A stretch of DNA of 64,000 nucleotides from Daucus carota subsp. sativus (lineage: Eukaryota; Streptophyta; Magnoliopsida; Apiales; Apiaceae). Position 1 is the stretch's first letter. Each line of letters starts with the position of its first letter. The position numbers were made by a program, and so were the translations under genes. Below are positions 20,344-32,051 of the stretch, one piece after another. The stretch spans positions 39,836,796 to 39,900,795 of the forward strand of contig NC_030386.2 of assembly GCF_001625215.2 (NCBI RefSeq), written 5' to 3'. The notes under the pieces were generated by a model that was not told the origin of the DNA, ran no database searches, and was given only the letters and a program-made list of their open reading frames with translations.

Positions 20344-21576
20344 CTAATTCTGCTGATCCTGTTGCTGCTCAGCTTGAAGCGATGACTGCTCTAAATTTTG
20401 CTGTTCCGGACTCTGCTCAGGTAGAATACAAGATACAGGAAAGTGCTGCGAGGTATGCTGGTCAGTAGTCTGTTCAGCCTGAGTAGAAGATATAAGAGCC
20501 TGCTCCGGGGTCTGCTGGTCCAGAAGCTGCTGAGCTTGTAGCCAGGAATTAAATGACAGATGCTGTTCCGGGATCTGCTGAGTCTGTGGCCAGGGAAATA
20601 ACGACGGCTGCTGGTCCTGATGGTGCTGAGTTTGTGGCCAGGGAATAAATGAGAGATGCTGCTCCGGGATCTGCTGAATCTGTGGCCAGGGCTGGTACAG
20701 ATGCTGCTCGGCTTGTGGCCAGGGAATAATTGGCAGATGTTGCTCCGGGGTCTGCTGAGTCTGTGGCCAGGGAATAATCGGGGTTTGCTGGTACAGATGC
20801 TGCTGAGCTTGTGGCCAGGGAATAAGTGGCAGATGCTGCTCCGGGATCTGATGACCCTGTGGCCAGGGAATGAACGGCGTCTCCTGGTTTTGCTGGGACT
20901 GAGGCTGAGGCACAGACAGAAACGGTTGCGGGATCTGTGGTACTGGCCGAAACAAAGGGACAAACGGCGGGGGTTGCTGAACAACAGCTCTTGTCACACT
21001 CGATGCATTGTTGCCATGACTTCCACTATCAGTAGATGAACTTGCCCCTTGTCTCGCATTTTTGGCTTTGAGAATTCTTTCCTTCAATTCATCTCTTGGA
21101 ATTATGTTGTCAAGAAAATCAAACATATTTGTTTTAAGAACTGCTTCAACGATATCATTTTTCTGAACGGTCCTTCTCTTGTCCTCTTCCGTGACAATCC
21201 ATGCTTGTGCTGTGATATCAACTATGAACATCTCACAAGCTTTAGCAAATAATGGTAAAGCTTCCTGCGCGATCATCCTAATGTCGTTATCAGCTTTCAT
21301 TATGCGCTTAATTGGAGCAAGCGGGAGGCTGTGCTTCTTGAGGTCTGCACGCGTCAATTCTTGCATCTCGTTAGCCCAAGATCGCCTCAGTTGTTCTCGC
21401 ACGTTCTCCATATGCTGGGCTTGTGCTTGAATTTCTTGGTACACGGGCAGTACTGGTACTAGAACGCTGTTGGAAGCTACAACATCTGGTGTGTCAGGAA
21501 GGGGAGGGAGGGGAGGGGGATTATTGCCTGCTTGATCTGCATCCTGATCAGCAATGTATTGTTGGTGACTATCCAT
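20344..21576 (-). CDS. NF-YC-like transcription factor, copy D
   Basis: Longest intact copy, 410 aa, single coding exon from the ATG at 21,576. Histone fold from about residue 82 (SLPLAPIKRIMK, FAKACEMFIVDITAQAWIV, RTVQKNDIVEAVLKT, FDFLDNIIPRDE). The tail has seven PWPQ repeats plus a diverged SWLQ unit, against five and one in copy B. One extra PPLP unit lies near residue 25. A leader intron runs 21,592-21,735, and part of the leader is duplicated upstream. It is nearly identical to copy A wherever both can be compared. Predicted nuclear NF-Y subunit. Confidence 0.88.
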   Translation of the reverse strand: MDSHQQYIADQDADQAGNNPPPLPPLPDTPDVVASNSVLVPVLPVYQEIQAQAQHMENVREQLRRSWANEMQELTRADLKKHSLPLAPIKRIMKADNDIRMIAQEALPLFAKACEMFIVDITAQAWIVTEEDKRRTVQKNDIVEAVLKTNMFDFLDNIIPRDELKERILKAKNARQGASSSTDSGSHGNNASSVTRAVVQQPPPFVPLFRPVPQIPQPFLSVPQPQSQQNQETPFIPWPQGHQIPEQHLPLIPWPQAQQHLYQQTPIIPWPQTQQTPEQHLPIIPWPQAEQHLYQPWPQIQQIPEQHLSFIPWPQTQHHQDQQPSLFPWPQTQQIPEQHLSFNSWLQAQQLLDQQTPEQALISSTQAEQTTDQHTSQHFPVSCILPEQSPEQQNLEQSSLQAEQQQDQQN

Positions 21577-21685
21577 AATCAAAGTTTACAACTGCTGTGC
21601 CTCTGTCTGTGCTCTGTCATTCAACAAATCAATTAGAACTAATTCATTAAACCATCAATTAGTAAAGTATCATGATCTAAAGAAA

Positions 21686-21969
21686 AATTATGCAAACTCA
21701 TTACTATGCAAGTATCCTAAGATTGAAAAACTTACTATGCAAAGACTACCAAGACTAACAAATACAACTGATTGAAGAGTTCAAAAACTTATGCCTGATT
21801 CAGAATGAAATGGGTCTCTTAAATTAAAATTATGCAAACTCATTACTATGCAAGTATCCTAAGATTGAAAAACTTACTATGCAAAGACTACCAAGACTAA
21901 CAAATACAACTGATTGAAGAGTTCAAAAACTTATGCCTGATTCAGAATGAAATGGGTCTCTTAAATTGA
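21686..21969. repeat. 142-bp tandem duplication of the copy D leader
   Basis: Two copies (about 21,686-21,827 and 21,828-21,969) of the segment holding the leader exon and its GTAAGT donor (at 21,735 and 21,877, minus strand). Copy A has it once, so this arose after the A/D duplication. It offers two alternative first donors. Confidence 0.8.
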
Positions 21970-23126
21970 ATTTTTTCCCCGGTACATGTTAAATTTACAT
22001 GCAGAAGCATACAATGAGTGTCGGTTATAATTGAAGTTAACAGAGACACCTGTATCATACATGCAGAAACGTACTATAAAAATGTCGTTACAAAATATGG
22101 AGAAGACACGTACTTCATACATGCAGAAGATGTACAAACAAACATGCCACCGCATAAAAGGCACGTAGACACCTATTTTACCTATGTAAAATACAAAAAA
22201 TATAAGAAAAAAAACTTACCGTATGGCTAGAATAGAAAAAAGATAGTATAACTAATAGTGATAATTAATTTATTTTTTTAAAATTTGAATAACATGATAG
22301 CAATATTAGAATGAGAAATAAAACACTCACACTGATGCATGCTTATGCAACTAAATTTTGTATAAACTAAAAGAAATCACATTTTATATCATATATATAG
22401 TATAATTTTATCAAATATCATTATATTTTGTATTCTTAAATATATTGCAATACTTAAATTGTTTTCATAAATTTTTAATAAATAATTAAGACAGACAAAT
22501 CTAAAAATAAATAAAAATCTGAGTGATGGACTACATCTAAATATATAATTTTCTCAATAAATTGTTCATAGTGAATATCTAATTAAGATAATTGTGAAAT
22601 ATCACTAAATTTATTTTTGGTTTGTAAATTTCGAAGTCTAGAATAATATAAATTTGGATCTTCTTAAACTAATATAAATAAATATAATAAAAAATCCAGA
22701 GAAGTTGCATATTTTAAATTGATTGCAATTATTTATTTTTGTTCATTATCATTATATTTTTAACATTCTTTAGGTTTGGTTTAGTTTGATTTAATTTTAT
22801 TTTAATATGAAATTAAATATTAAACATATTTTATTATTTCTGATAATAATTTTTGTTCTAACAAATCTCTATTGGTGGCATAAAAGTTATGCATATATCT
22901 AAGAAAATAGGTGGCATATAAGTTATGCATATATTTAAGAAAATAATAACCATATATAAATAACTAGCATGTAATAAAAATATGATATATTTGATTTTGT
23001 GCTCAAATTATTATCAATTAAATTTATTATGTAAATAAATTTGCTCATAATGATTATTTACGTATTTTCACATTATTAATAATCTTATGAATTTTAATAA
23101 TAATATCTTCCAATTAATTCTACTTA
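21970..23126. other. AT-rich spacer of copy D, left part
   Basis: Noncoding and matching 1,160-2,330. A 36-bp tandem duplication (ggtggcata...ttatgcatatat...aagaaaat) lies at about 22,873-22,945. Confidence 0.5.
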
Positions 23127-23135
23127 AATTTAATA

Positions 23136-24199
23136 GGGAAAATAGATTTTTTTACCACTCAACTTATAGTGTTTTTAGAAACTTACCACCCAACTAATTT
23201 TTTTATTCTTTTAGTCACTTATGTTAGGTTTGGTTTTATTTTTAGCCACCAACTTAGGTTTGGATTTGATTACCAGCATTATGATAATTTTTTTGTCAGT
23301 AAACTTATTGCGTTTTTAGAAACTAACCACTGAACTATAATTTTTTTATTTTACTCACTAGTGTTAGATTTAGCTCTTTTTTTTGTCACTGAAGTTAGGT
23401 TCAGATTTGATTATTAGCATTACATTTTATGTGTATCATTATTAAAATAGAGTGGTAGTCGGTAATATTTTGATGTAGTTTCATATATAACTTTATTTTT
23501 TTTCTTCCGAATGAAAATTCAGCGTTTGAATTTTTACACACAAAAATAAGTTATGAAACTATGTTTTATAACAATCTTAAATACATGCTAAGCACTAGAG
23601 AAATTTTTTTTAACTAATGAGAGGGACGGAGGGAGTAATAATAATATAAAATGATGCATTATATATAGAGGACAATCATCGAAAATTAAGTTTTCCTCTC
23701 TATTTATTTATCTCGAAAATTGTAATAAGATAAAGTTATTAAAATTTTTGAAGATAAATGTAAGAAAGATCTTAGACTGAGCTAGTCCATTGAAAGTTTA
23801 ATAGCGAAAGATGATGCGTCATATCACTCAATTACACTTTATCTTATGAGAGAGGGTGAATTGTTTGAAGTCATTGATTTCATATTCATGATCTATTGAA
23901 TTTTTAGAATCTAATTACTATTATTCCTAATTTTAATTTTTCATCGGCTCATTTTATATTACTATTGCTATATATAAGGATATAAACATACTACACACCA
24001 TCAAAATATTAAATACTATCACTATGTATAAATGATGATACAAAAAATTATCATAATGCTAGTAATCAAATCCAAACCTAAGCTGGTGGCTAAAAACAAA
24101 ACCAAACCTAACATTAGTGACTAAAAGAATAAAAAAATTAGTTGGGTGGTAAGTTTCTAAAAACACTATAAGTTGAGTGGCAAAAAAATCTATTTTCCC
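23136..24199. mobile_element. Mutator-like nonautonomous element (long-TIR MITE)
   Basis: A 1,064-bp insert with a perfect 9-bp duplication, aatttaata (23,127-23,135 and 24,200-24,208); the matching site at about 2,320 beside copy A is empty. The inverted ends start GGGAAAATAGATTTTTTT and extend about 160 bp, with a second, weaker repeat of the same motif inside the left end (about 23,300-23,430). No transposase. Nine-base TSDs and long TIRs fit the Mutator superfamily. Confidence 0.8.
23490..23634. mobile_element. Truncated Stowaway end nested in the Mutator-like element
   Basis: The stretch ending gagggacggagggagta matches the right half of the Stowaway-type element at 62,286-62,534 (aataagttatagaactatg..., gagggacagagggagta). 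The left end is absent, so only half of the element was carried or kept. Confidence 0.55.
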
Positions 24200-24208
24200 A
24201 ATTTAATA

Positions 24209-24628
24209 TAAAATAGTATGACTCGCATTGTGTTAGTATATACAAGGTTAAATCTAATTGATATATAATTTATTAAAAATAAATATAATATTAAATATTT
24301 ATGTCAAGAGTTTATTTAAATATTAATTTGAAATTAGAAAATTTTGATATTGACAAAATAGATTATATATATCATTTTTTTAAGAAAGAAAAACTAGTCT
24401 CAAATATCCTAAAAGTTAATATAATTTAATAGTTATATGATAAAAACTTTTATTCTTAACTTATTATTTATCTTATTTCTTGGTTAAAAATTAATTATTT
24501 TCTTCTCTTGAAAAAAGAATTATTCATTTTGTAATTTTGAATAGAAAAAATCGTTACTCTAATATGATATATTGAGTGAATTATTAAATATTAGTTTATA
24601 AATAATATAAATTAATTAGAAGTGTGAT

Positions 24629-24662
<34 letters not shown>

Positions 24663-25274
24663 TATTATCTTAAAAAAATGGACTTATATATTTTTAAATT
24701 ATTACAATATTAATAGATTTATCTCATATAAAGAATAAACTTATGGTCTAGTGACTAAGTGTTGGCTCTATTTTTTATTGTTAATTTATTATTAATATTT
24801 TTTTCTTAAAATTATTAAGATCACTTTCGTTGTAAAGGAGGGTAAAATTTTATGAAAATAGTACGATAATATTAAAATACTATAAAATATTTTTTAAATA
24901 ATTATATACATAAAATTTTGAAAATGAAATATATAATTAAATTTTAAAATTTCGAACTTCACTTATTTAAAATTATAAACACAAATAATAGAAATAACTC
25001 TAGAGGGCCAACCACTTAAAGTCAATAGTCAGAGGCTTAAAATTAGAAATAAGCTATTATAGTTGTTAAGTTTATTCTCATGATCTTTTCTAACAAAAGT
25101 CAATTCATTATTTAAATATATGACTTAAAATATTTGACTCTTTATTATATTTTTAATTCATCCGTAACATAAAAGTTTCCAAACATTCTATTTCAGTTAT
25201 TAGTGTCGATGGTAAGTCTTTATTTTAAACTTTCTAAATCGTCTAAAACATATTCATGTAACTTATGATACAGG
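24209..25274. other. AT-rich spacer of copy D, right part
   Basis: Noncoding; contains a (TA)n microsatellite at about 24,630-24,660 that is short in the A block. The empty site of the LINE insertion lies at about 24,994-25,012. Confidence 0.6.
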
Positions 25275-25642
25275 GACTGCACACACTAATGGACATGACC
25301 TCATAGACCAAAATCTAGATATAGGAAGCTGCACCATGGTCCGCAGGTCCAGCTGCTGGCCTGCTGCTGAGCCTGTGGCCAAGGTATATATAAACGGGTT
25401 GCTGGTTATGGAGTGACTGGGGCTGCTGCTGGTTATGCAGTGACTGAGGCTGAGGCACAGGCATAAAGGACTCCCGGATTTGTGAGTTATGTTGGGATAG
25501 AGCCTGAGGCAACCGCATAAAAGATTGCAGGATCTGAGCTTGAGGTGCAGGCAAAAAAGATTGCTGGATCTGTTGCCCCGACATAAATGACAGCTGTTGG
25601 TTCGGTTGGGAATGAGCTTGAGGCCCAAAATCGCTAAAGTCA
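25275..25642 (-). pseudogene. NF-YC-like Q-rich tail fragment, cluster 4
   Basis: Nearly identical to cluster 1 (QQSFLPAPQAQILQSFMRLP, RESFMPVPQPQSLHNQQQPQ), with small frame differences. Confidence 0.6.
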
Positions 25643-26320
25643 GTTCTGGCACAATCTCCATGTGTTGATCTTGAGCTTCTTGGTACGTGGGTTGCTGTTG
25701 TGATGTGGATTCCGGAAGAGAAGAATAGAGCGGAGTTGTGGATACTGGAGGAGGAGGCTACATTTCTAATTTAACATGTATTGGATTTTGTTTAAGAAAC
25801 ACATCCCATTTCTAGATCATTCACAAGTTTTGTTAACTCTTCAATCAAATATATGTTGGTGTTGGTGATCTTTGCAGAGTAAGTTTTTCAATCTTAAAAT
25901 ACTTATATAGCAATGATAACACTTGACAAGTATTATATATTAACCACTAACCACCACGGTGACATAACATGTATAAAATTAACCACCACACCACAGTGAT
26001 GTATAGTATTTGTCAAGTGCTATCATTGCTATATATACTAAGTATTCTAAAATTGAAAAACTCACTCTGCAAAGAACTCCAAGACCAAAAAATACTTGAT
26101 TGAAGAGTTAACAAAACTTGTGAATGATCTAGAAATTAAATGAGATGGTGTTTCATAAATCGAATATATGTCCATTACATGTTAAATTAGAAATTCAGCC
26201 TCCTCTTCCGGTATCCAGAGCTCAGCCCTATTCTCCTCTTTCGGAATCCACATCACAGCACCAACCCCCCATACCAAGAAGCACAAGCTCAACCTCAATA
26301 TCCGGAGATTGTGCGAGAAC
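25643..26320. repeat. Outer inverted repeat of cluster 4
   Basis: Left arm 25,643-25,936, right arm 26,002-26,320. Nearly identical to cluster 1. Both arms are complete: the CACTA element lies just outside the right arm. Confidence 0.78.
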
Positions 26321-26784
26321 GACTTAGGCGATACAAGAATTATAAATGCCTGTCCCTGCAGCATAATCATATCAGCAGCACCTCCTGAGACCATGACTAT
26401 TGCATATAGAATACGTAAGAATTGTAAAACTTACAAAGCCCCGTCATTTCTTGTGAAAATCTTCTCCTACCACTACGCCATATATGGCCTTCAACAACAT
26501 CAAAAAAATGATGCAATAACCCCCAAATATGTTGCCATAGCCCGAAAATTGGCTATTGCAACATAAAATTTAAGTTGCTTTTTTCGATGTTGCCCTAGGC
26601 TTCTATTGCAACATAATGGTTACCTACTGCAACACGGGCTTTTCTGTCACAATAGACCGCTATTGCAACATCTGACTACCTTATAGCAACAAATATTTTA
26701 TGTTACGTTAGACCTCCTTATTTTAAAAAAAAACGGGACCCATTTGTGGGTCCCACATGTGGGCCCCACTTCTGGGTCCCCAGT

Positions 26785-26931
26785 GCCACGTGTCAGTCCA
26801 GTGGCTGACACGTGTCTCTATGGGACGCTGACACGTGTCTCTACCAGATGGTGACACGTGTCTCTACAGTCTGGTGACACGTGTCACTACCTGATGAAGA
26901 CACGTGTCTCTACCATATGGAGACACGTGTC
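26785..26931. repeat. Array of GACACGTGTC palindromes inside the CACTA 3' end
   Basis: Six copies of GACACGTGTC, at 26,807, 26,830, 26,853, 26,876, 26,899 and 26,922, spaced exactly 23 bp apart, plus a partial gccacgtgtc at 26,785. Each contains the G-box core CACGTG. They may be transposase-binding subterminal repeats; as G-boxes they could also attract bZIP or bHLH proteins. Either role is inference. Confidence 0.8.
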
Positions 26932-27400
26932 AGTCCCACATATGAACACCTGTTATTCTACTGCAACATATTAGTTATGCAATTGCAACATTTTCTTATA
27001 CAACTGCAACATAGATATGAGCTAGTGCAACATTAAAGAGAGCTTTTTAACATTTTATTACATCAAGCTGCAACATTTTATGAATCAATGGCAACATTTT
27101 TTCATGAAACAAATTGAAAATATACTGTTTAAAATATTAAAATTCCCAATAAATCCAACCAATTCAACATCTACAAACCAAAATAGCTACACAAGTTCAA
27201 CCAAATCCAAGCAGCTACCAACTCCAACCAAATCCACAATTCACCAACTCCAACCAAAAGCACAATTCACAATTCACCAAACTAAAACAAAAGAAATTAC
27301 CAAATCCTTAATTTACCAACTAGTTGATGACCAAAATATACCCAAAAGCAGGAAATAGGTTAATACTATTACTACTGGAGATGGAGACAACATGGAGAAC

Positions 27401-28618
27401 CTAGCAGCTAGCACCGCCAGTTATAGGCGTACCATTTTCATCATCACTCGAAGCTGTTGGACAAAAATCCTCCATATTAATTTTGATGCCTGGGTTTGCC
27501 TCCGCAATTTTTTTAAGCGCCAAGGTCAAGTTTTGTTGGACCTTCTTGTTTACTTGAGCATCCACTTCTTCTTGGACTTGCTTGCTCACTGATTCCTTGA
27601 CATCTTCGGCCAGACTTTCCTTGATCTTACATGCCAGGTCTTCCACGTAACTATTCCCTGAACTTGTACTGCGAGGGACTTTGGTTGCATTTGGACACCT
27701 CCCGTAAAGCCAAGTCTTCCCATGCTTCTTGCCACCAGAAAGTAGTAGCTCATCAGTGCCATCTCCTGATATTTTGATTTGTTTTTCGATATCGTCCTAC
27801 AAAACAGAAATGCACATGGAAAATATACTTTAAATGAATACACATGAAACTGCGATATATTAAACAAGTTGATGGGTCGTTTGGCTTAAATTAAAAAAAA
27901 GTGACTTAAAGTAAAAAAGATAAATATTTATAGCAATAAACTGTACAAATAATGTAGAAGATAATGAGCAATATTAGGCCTATTTATTTTTAACATAATG
28001 TTCAGACTCTTAATGCAATCTGATTTTCGTACATTTTCAATTAGATGAGGACTGAAAAATGGAGGAGTAACATGTATATTATGATTTTCGCTTTCATATA
28101 GCAAAACTACCAGTACTTACTAGTTAAGATGGATCATGGGGGTCGTTTGGCTAATATTGAAACAGTGACTTTTTAAACTAAAAAAGATACACATGGACAA
28201 TATACTTAAAATGAAAAGATAATTAAATTGACAAATGCACAAATGTACAAGACTCTGAAAATAAAATACTCACAACTTTCTCTTTGATTTTTTTGGTATC
28301 AGTCTTGTACTTGCGGCCAGGATTTCGCTTACGAGTTTTGACAAAAACTTCTGCATCCGATGGTGCAGTACCATCAGCCTCCTTCGTCTAGTAAGATTTA
28401 GGCAAACATGAGTACACAATTTTGTATGTTTAACTGACTTATAATTTTAAAATATATATCTATGCTTGGCAGGGCATAGCATATAAATTGAATGTATCCT
28501 GCGGCTAATCTTTAATATGACATACCATTTCATTTCGAATTTGTGCGAAACTCCTTGGACCTGCAGTGTGCGTCTCCGCATATTTGCTACGACTTCTTGC
28601 ATTTTTTCTTGCTTTATA
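27401..28618 (-). CDS. CACTA second gene, Transposase_24-like (5' part missing)
   Basis: Three exons join in frame: 28,526-28,618, 28,274-28,387, 27,401-27,796 (201 codons with the stop). The first encodes KARKNARSRSKYAETHTAGP-RSFAQIRNEM, like the conserved block of plant Transposase_24 proteins; the second has a Lys/Arg-rich segment (TRKRNPGRKYKTDTKK); the third has a Gln/Glu-rich helix ending in CPTASSDDENG. All three have GT-AG sites. The N-terminal part is lost at the deletion that ends the TNP2 frame. Confidence 0.65.
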
Positions 28619-29654
28619 CTACAAAAACAGGACATAAAATGATTGGCCAGGTAGTATGAGTAGTATTCATTGTGCGGAAAGGATTGAAACCATCCGCAGC
28701 GAGGCCTAACCTAATGTTTCTATGTTCTGACGAGAAGTGAGGATATTTAACATCCATCAGTTTCCAAGCCTCCGCATCGGCTGGATGGCGAAGTTTACCA
28801 TCTCTTTTCCGACCTTTAGCATGCCATAGAATTAGTTTTGAAAACTCTTTGGACATAAACATCCGCTGCAACCTAGGTTTAAGTGGAAAATACCGCATCA
28901 CATTAGCCGGGACCTTGTGAATCGACATCTTCGGATTATTGTCGACCCCGACACCTTTCTTTTCCACTACAGTCCACCTTGAAGCACCACAATTTTTGCA
29001 TGCTTCTTCCTTTTCATTTTCAGCCCAAAATAGCATGCAATTATTGGGACACGCATGTATCTTTTGATAATCGAGCCCTAAATCTTTAATTGTGTTCTTC
29101 GCGGCTTTAAAAGACAAAGGAATATTTGCTTCGGGAAAGGCATCTTTGATCAGTTCTAATATATCACTAAGTCCTGCCTCTGAAATTCCGTGTAAACACT
29201 TTAACGAATACATCTTAATAGTAAAACTTAATCGCGAAAAGTTTTTACATCCCGGATATAGAGGCTGCTTTCCCTCTTCTAGATGGCGATAAAAGTTTTT
29301 TGCATCGACATTTGGCTCGTTAGTACGACGCAACATCTCATCTAAATTATCCCCAAAGTCTGTGATATATGGATCATCCATATATTCAGTCCCCTCTTCA
29401 ATATTTTGTCTACGCTTTCCGGTTGAAACCTCAAGGATCCAGTTGAGGTATAATGGACAAGGACCATTGCAGATGAGATGATCATAGATAAGATCGTGAC
29501 TCTGCCACTTGATGTTCTTGCACTTTTTGCAAGGGCAGGTCATCTCATCACCAACAGCAAATTTGGGGAAGGCATTTAGCAGAAATGCCTTTACACCCGT
29601 AATGTACTGTTCACTATATTTGGGGAGATCGGTCCAAGTTTCCTCAGCATCCAT
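28614..29654 (-). pseudogene. CACTA TNP2-type transposase, C-terminally truncated
   Basis: Starts MDAEETWTDLPKYSEQYITG with the transposase-associated domain, including a Cys pair (CPCKKCKN). It continues through CPNNCMLFWAENEKEEACKNCGASRW to GLAADGFNPFRTM, the point where full-length TNP2 enters its catalytic region. It then breaks off at TTWPIIL; the following bases, tgtcctgtttttgtag, read as the acceptor of the next gene. The catalytic core is therefore deleted. About 346 residues remain of a protein usually several times longer. Confidence 0.8.
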
Positions 29655-30485
29655 CACTACAGGTTATTAACTTATAATATTAGCAGTTTATCCAATTATT
29701 GACTTTATTAATTAAAAGAATAATTAGTTAGTAATACATGTTCCTAATTTCTACTTAGATATAGTCTGAAATTAAGTTTAAATAGATTAACAATATATTA
29801 TTTTATGATGATTAAATGTACTTACGCACATCTCACCATTCCTAGATTCCAACAATATATAATGTCAATCCAGAGGTATACGGGTTATAGAGTACAAAAC
29901 TACCCAATGCATTGAACCATTAATAAATCGACGGCAGTGCACAATCGTTTCTAAGCTAGCTAACTTAATTCTCTTATACTGCTAACACATTCATATATGA
30001 ATCTCTCTTAGTCAGAGAGCATTTATCAAGTAAGCATATATTCATATCATTTAGGTTACACTCCACAAGATACATAACATAAGAAAATCAGGGAATCTAA
30101 GCACATAATTATAGTCTAACTAACACAGTTAACTACATGGCAAACATCAATTCTATATACACAGAAGAACATCCATGGATATAAAGCACAGAGCAAGACA
30201 AGCTTAAGAAAAAAAGAACATCCAAAGTCTAAATATTATTATATCAAGAATACTATCTTAATTTATTATATGCTATTCTTAATTTAACAGTAACTATACT
30301 TAATTACTTAATTCCATACAAATCTTAAATCGTTATAAGCAAACACACATTTACAGTAATTATATGATATCGCAAGTTGAACAGTTAAATCATTCAAATC
30401 TAAAAAAATACACAACATTACACAAGCATTTACATATAAAATTTAAAAAAAATACAAAACTTAAGTCAAATAGCTCAAATTAACA
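29655..30485. other. CACTA noncoding 5' region
   Basis: AT-rich, with no coding signal on either strand. It would be the upstream region of the TNP2 gene. Confidence 0.4.
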
Positions 30486-30489
30486 TAGA

Positions 30490-30632
30490 CTCTAAGAAGG
30501 GGGAGAGACAGAGGGGGAGAGGGGGAGAGAGAGGCAGAGAGAGTGTGAGAGGGAGTGGGGAGGGAGAGAGTGAGACAGAGAGAGAGATATGGGAGAGAGA
30601 CAGAGAGACAGACAGAGAGAGTGTGGGTGGGA

Positions 30633-30706
<74 letters not shown>
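30490..30706. repeat. Purine-rich (GA)n microsatellite in the CACTA element
   Basis: Irregular gggagaga/cagaga sequence ending in an uninterrupted (GA)n run from about 30,630 to 30,706. Long open frames across it in several frames are artefacts of the dinucleotide repeat. Confidence 0.9.
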
Positions 30707-30708
<2 letters not shown>

Positions 30709-31201
30709 CACAACACAAAATACACATACATTTACATATAAAATCAAAAACAAAGCATGTATTCAAGGTGAAAATCAAAGGATTATAGCGGATTTTACCT
30801 TAAATCCAAGCAAATCGAAGCTAGCCCTAGTTCCAGTAAAACCCCAATTTAATCGAAGCCCTAAGGAAAATAAAGACACAAAATAAGAACATAACAGTGA
30901 AAAGCAACGTAAAAACAAAATGAAGAAAAGAAAGCCCTAATTCCGTCGATCGAAGAAGCTCTGAATCGAAGCCCTGAATCGAAGCCATGATTGAAAACCT
31001 GAAACCCCGATTTTACCTAATTACAGGTGAGTGTGAGCGGCGGAGACGGTGTATCTGAGCGGAGAGGTGGATTTGAGCAGCGGAGAGGGGTGAGTTTGAG
31101 CGGAGGTGAGTGAGTTTTGTTTGTGTGAGCGGAGTGAGTGTGTATTGTGTCTGAAAGGCCCGATTAATTGTTTTGTTTGTTTTTGTCTCTCGAAATGAAA
31201 C

Positions 31202-31223
31202 GGGGGGGGGGGGGGGGGGGGGG
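31202..31223. repeat. Run of 22 G
   Basis: Uninterrupted homopolymer in the CACTA 5' end, after a stretch of gtgagcgg-type repeats (31,020-31,140). It can form G-quadruplex DNA and is a likely place for assembly length errors. Confidence 0.9.
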
Positions 31224-31705
31224 AAGTTTGCCGCTCGCTTTTTCAGCAGCGGGAACACCCAAATTTATTTATTTTTTATATTTTATATTAATATTTCAGT
31301 TTACTTTGAATTTATTAATTATTTAAAAATATAAATTTATTATGTATTTGATATTTTTAAAAATGTAATTCAGTTGCATTGTAATTGCTTAGAAATAATT
31401 AATTAGTTTCAAATTTTATTATTTTAAGTATAATCTGATTATTTGATATAATAATTATATTTTAATATTTCATGTTTAAAATATTATATTTAATAAATTA
31501 ATCATATTATATGCACATTTTATTATCATATTACAAAAATTATTTTACCAATACTCTATGCAACATATAGTGTTGGCTATTGCAACATCAAATGGACATG
31601 AATGGCTATCGTTGCGATAGGTATGGATTAGTGCCTCTAATGCAACATAATTTTGCAACACTCGTGTTTACACCATTGCGATAGGCCATATATGGCGTAG
31701 TGTAC

Positions 31706-31880
31706 AGTTCAAAAAGTAAAGATGGCGCCTCGAGCCCTACAAATCTTTTCTCCTCTTCCTCAGGGAAAGACAGTTTTGCAAGTCCACCTGAAAGTGCAAT
31801 GGCTTTGTTATCATTACCAGTTTCAGCAAATTTAAATGCGTGACAAAGGGCTAATTGAATAAAAAAAAGGTAATATAGGC
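31706..31880 (-). pseudogene. Unidentified conserved fragment, cluster 4
   Basis: Same as the cluster 1 copy (FAETGNDNKAIALSGGLAKL), directly next to the right CACTA end. Intact frame, but no start or splice context. Confidence 0.45.
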
Positions 31881-32051
31881 AATTTTTTTTTTTTGATAAT
31901 AAGTAATGTAGGCAATTAAACATAAAGGGTTTGCTGGATTTGTGGCCATGGCTGGTACCAAAGGCATAAATGGACGAGGTTGCTGATCACCAACACTTGC
32001 TATACTCAACACTCATATTCCATGCTGTTGAGGAACATCGTAGCAATAAAT

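Larger units (their letters stand above)
26471..31702 (-). mobile_element. CACTA (En/Spm) transposon, 5,232 bp
   Basis: Ends CACTACGCCATATATGGCCT and its reverse complement, flanked by a 3-bp duplication, tac (26,468-26,470 and 31,703-31,705). Clusters 1-3 have the uninterrupted site. CACTA termini plus a 3-bp TSD define the superfamily. Subterminal TGCAACAT repeats, many preceded by CTAT, fill both ends. It carries a TNP2-type frame and a Transposase_24-type second gene, both minus strand, with an internal deletion between them, so it is probably not autonomous. Confidence 0.92.

Noticed and set aside
26785-26931. CRISPR-like array because of the regular 23-bp spacing
   Set aside because: Plant nuclear DNA, 10-bp palindromic repeats inside a CACTA end; no spacers of CRISPR length.
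30461-30886. Overlapping Ser/Leu- and Arg/Glu-rich frames of about 100 residues
   Set aside because: Artefacts of the (GA)n microsatellite, open in several frames at once.
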